NCBI GenBank assembly: GCA_028282045.1
Contig: JANQIS010000008.1
Location: 1-6,202 of the forward strand
Source of the DNA: Gammaproteobacteria bacterium
GTDB taxonomy: Bacteria > Pseudomonadota > Gammaproteobacteria > Francisellales > CACEW01
Direction: 5' to 3'
Length of the DNA stretch: 6,202 nt
The notes beneath the pieces are model-generated. The model was given only the letters and a program-made list of their open reading frames with translations, was not told the origin of the DNA and searched no databases. Positions 6,173 to 6,202 of this stretch are shown piece by piece. Position 1 is the stretch's first letter, and each line of letters opens with the position of its first letter. The translations under genes were made by a program, and so were the position numbers.

Positions 6173-6202
6173 CTATTTTAGTTGATTATGGGTAACACTA
6201 CC

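Overview
The window looks like ordinary gammaproteobacterial chromosome carrying a small accessory insert. The main lineage clue is mnmC: the fused MnmD-MnmC tRNA-modifying enzyme is best known from gammaproteobacteria. Its reading frame is complete and it follows coaE directly. I cannot assign a genus from the sequence alone.

The left part (about 1-1330, + strand) is AT-rich. It holds a two-gene toxin-antitoxin operon of the Xre/RES type. A 132-residue antitoxin (HTH plus an MbcA/ParS/Xre-type toxin-binding domain) is followed after a single base by a 235-residue RES-domain toxin, predicted to degrade NAD+. The operon has a good sigma70-like promoter. A palindrome, TGTACT-N6-AGTACA, overlaps its -10 box and is the obvious candidate for autorepression.

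The middle (1331-1698) carries a promoter-like -10, a good ribosome binding site and a 66-codon ORF I do not recognise. Its base composition resembles the housekeeping genes rather than the toxin-antitoxin pair. An inverted repeat lies between it and the convergent antiporter gene.

The right part (1699-6026, - strand) is one probable operon read right to left. It encodes coaE (last step of coenzyme A synthesis), mnmC (last steps of mnm5s2U34 synthesis in tRNA) and a CPA1-type cation:proton antiporter with a C-terminal RCK/TrkA-N-like domain. coaE and mnmC overlap by 22 bases and mnmC and the antiporter are 42 bases apart. The three products share no pathway, so the grouping is probably shared transcription rather than a functional system. 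A promoter candidate just upstream supports a 194-residue CoaE rather than a 237-residue form.

I see no RNA genes, CRISPR arrays, insertion sequences or clear rho-independent terminators. The nearest thing to an interesting system is the Xre-RES module with its operator and the unknown small ORF beside it. The module belongs to a described family, so I do not claim a new system here.
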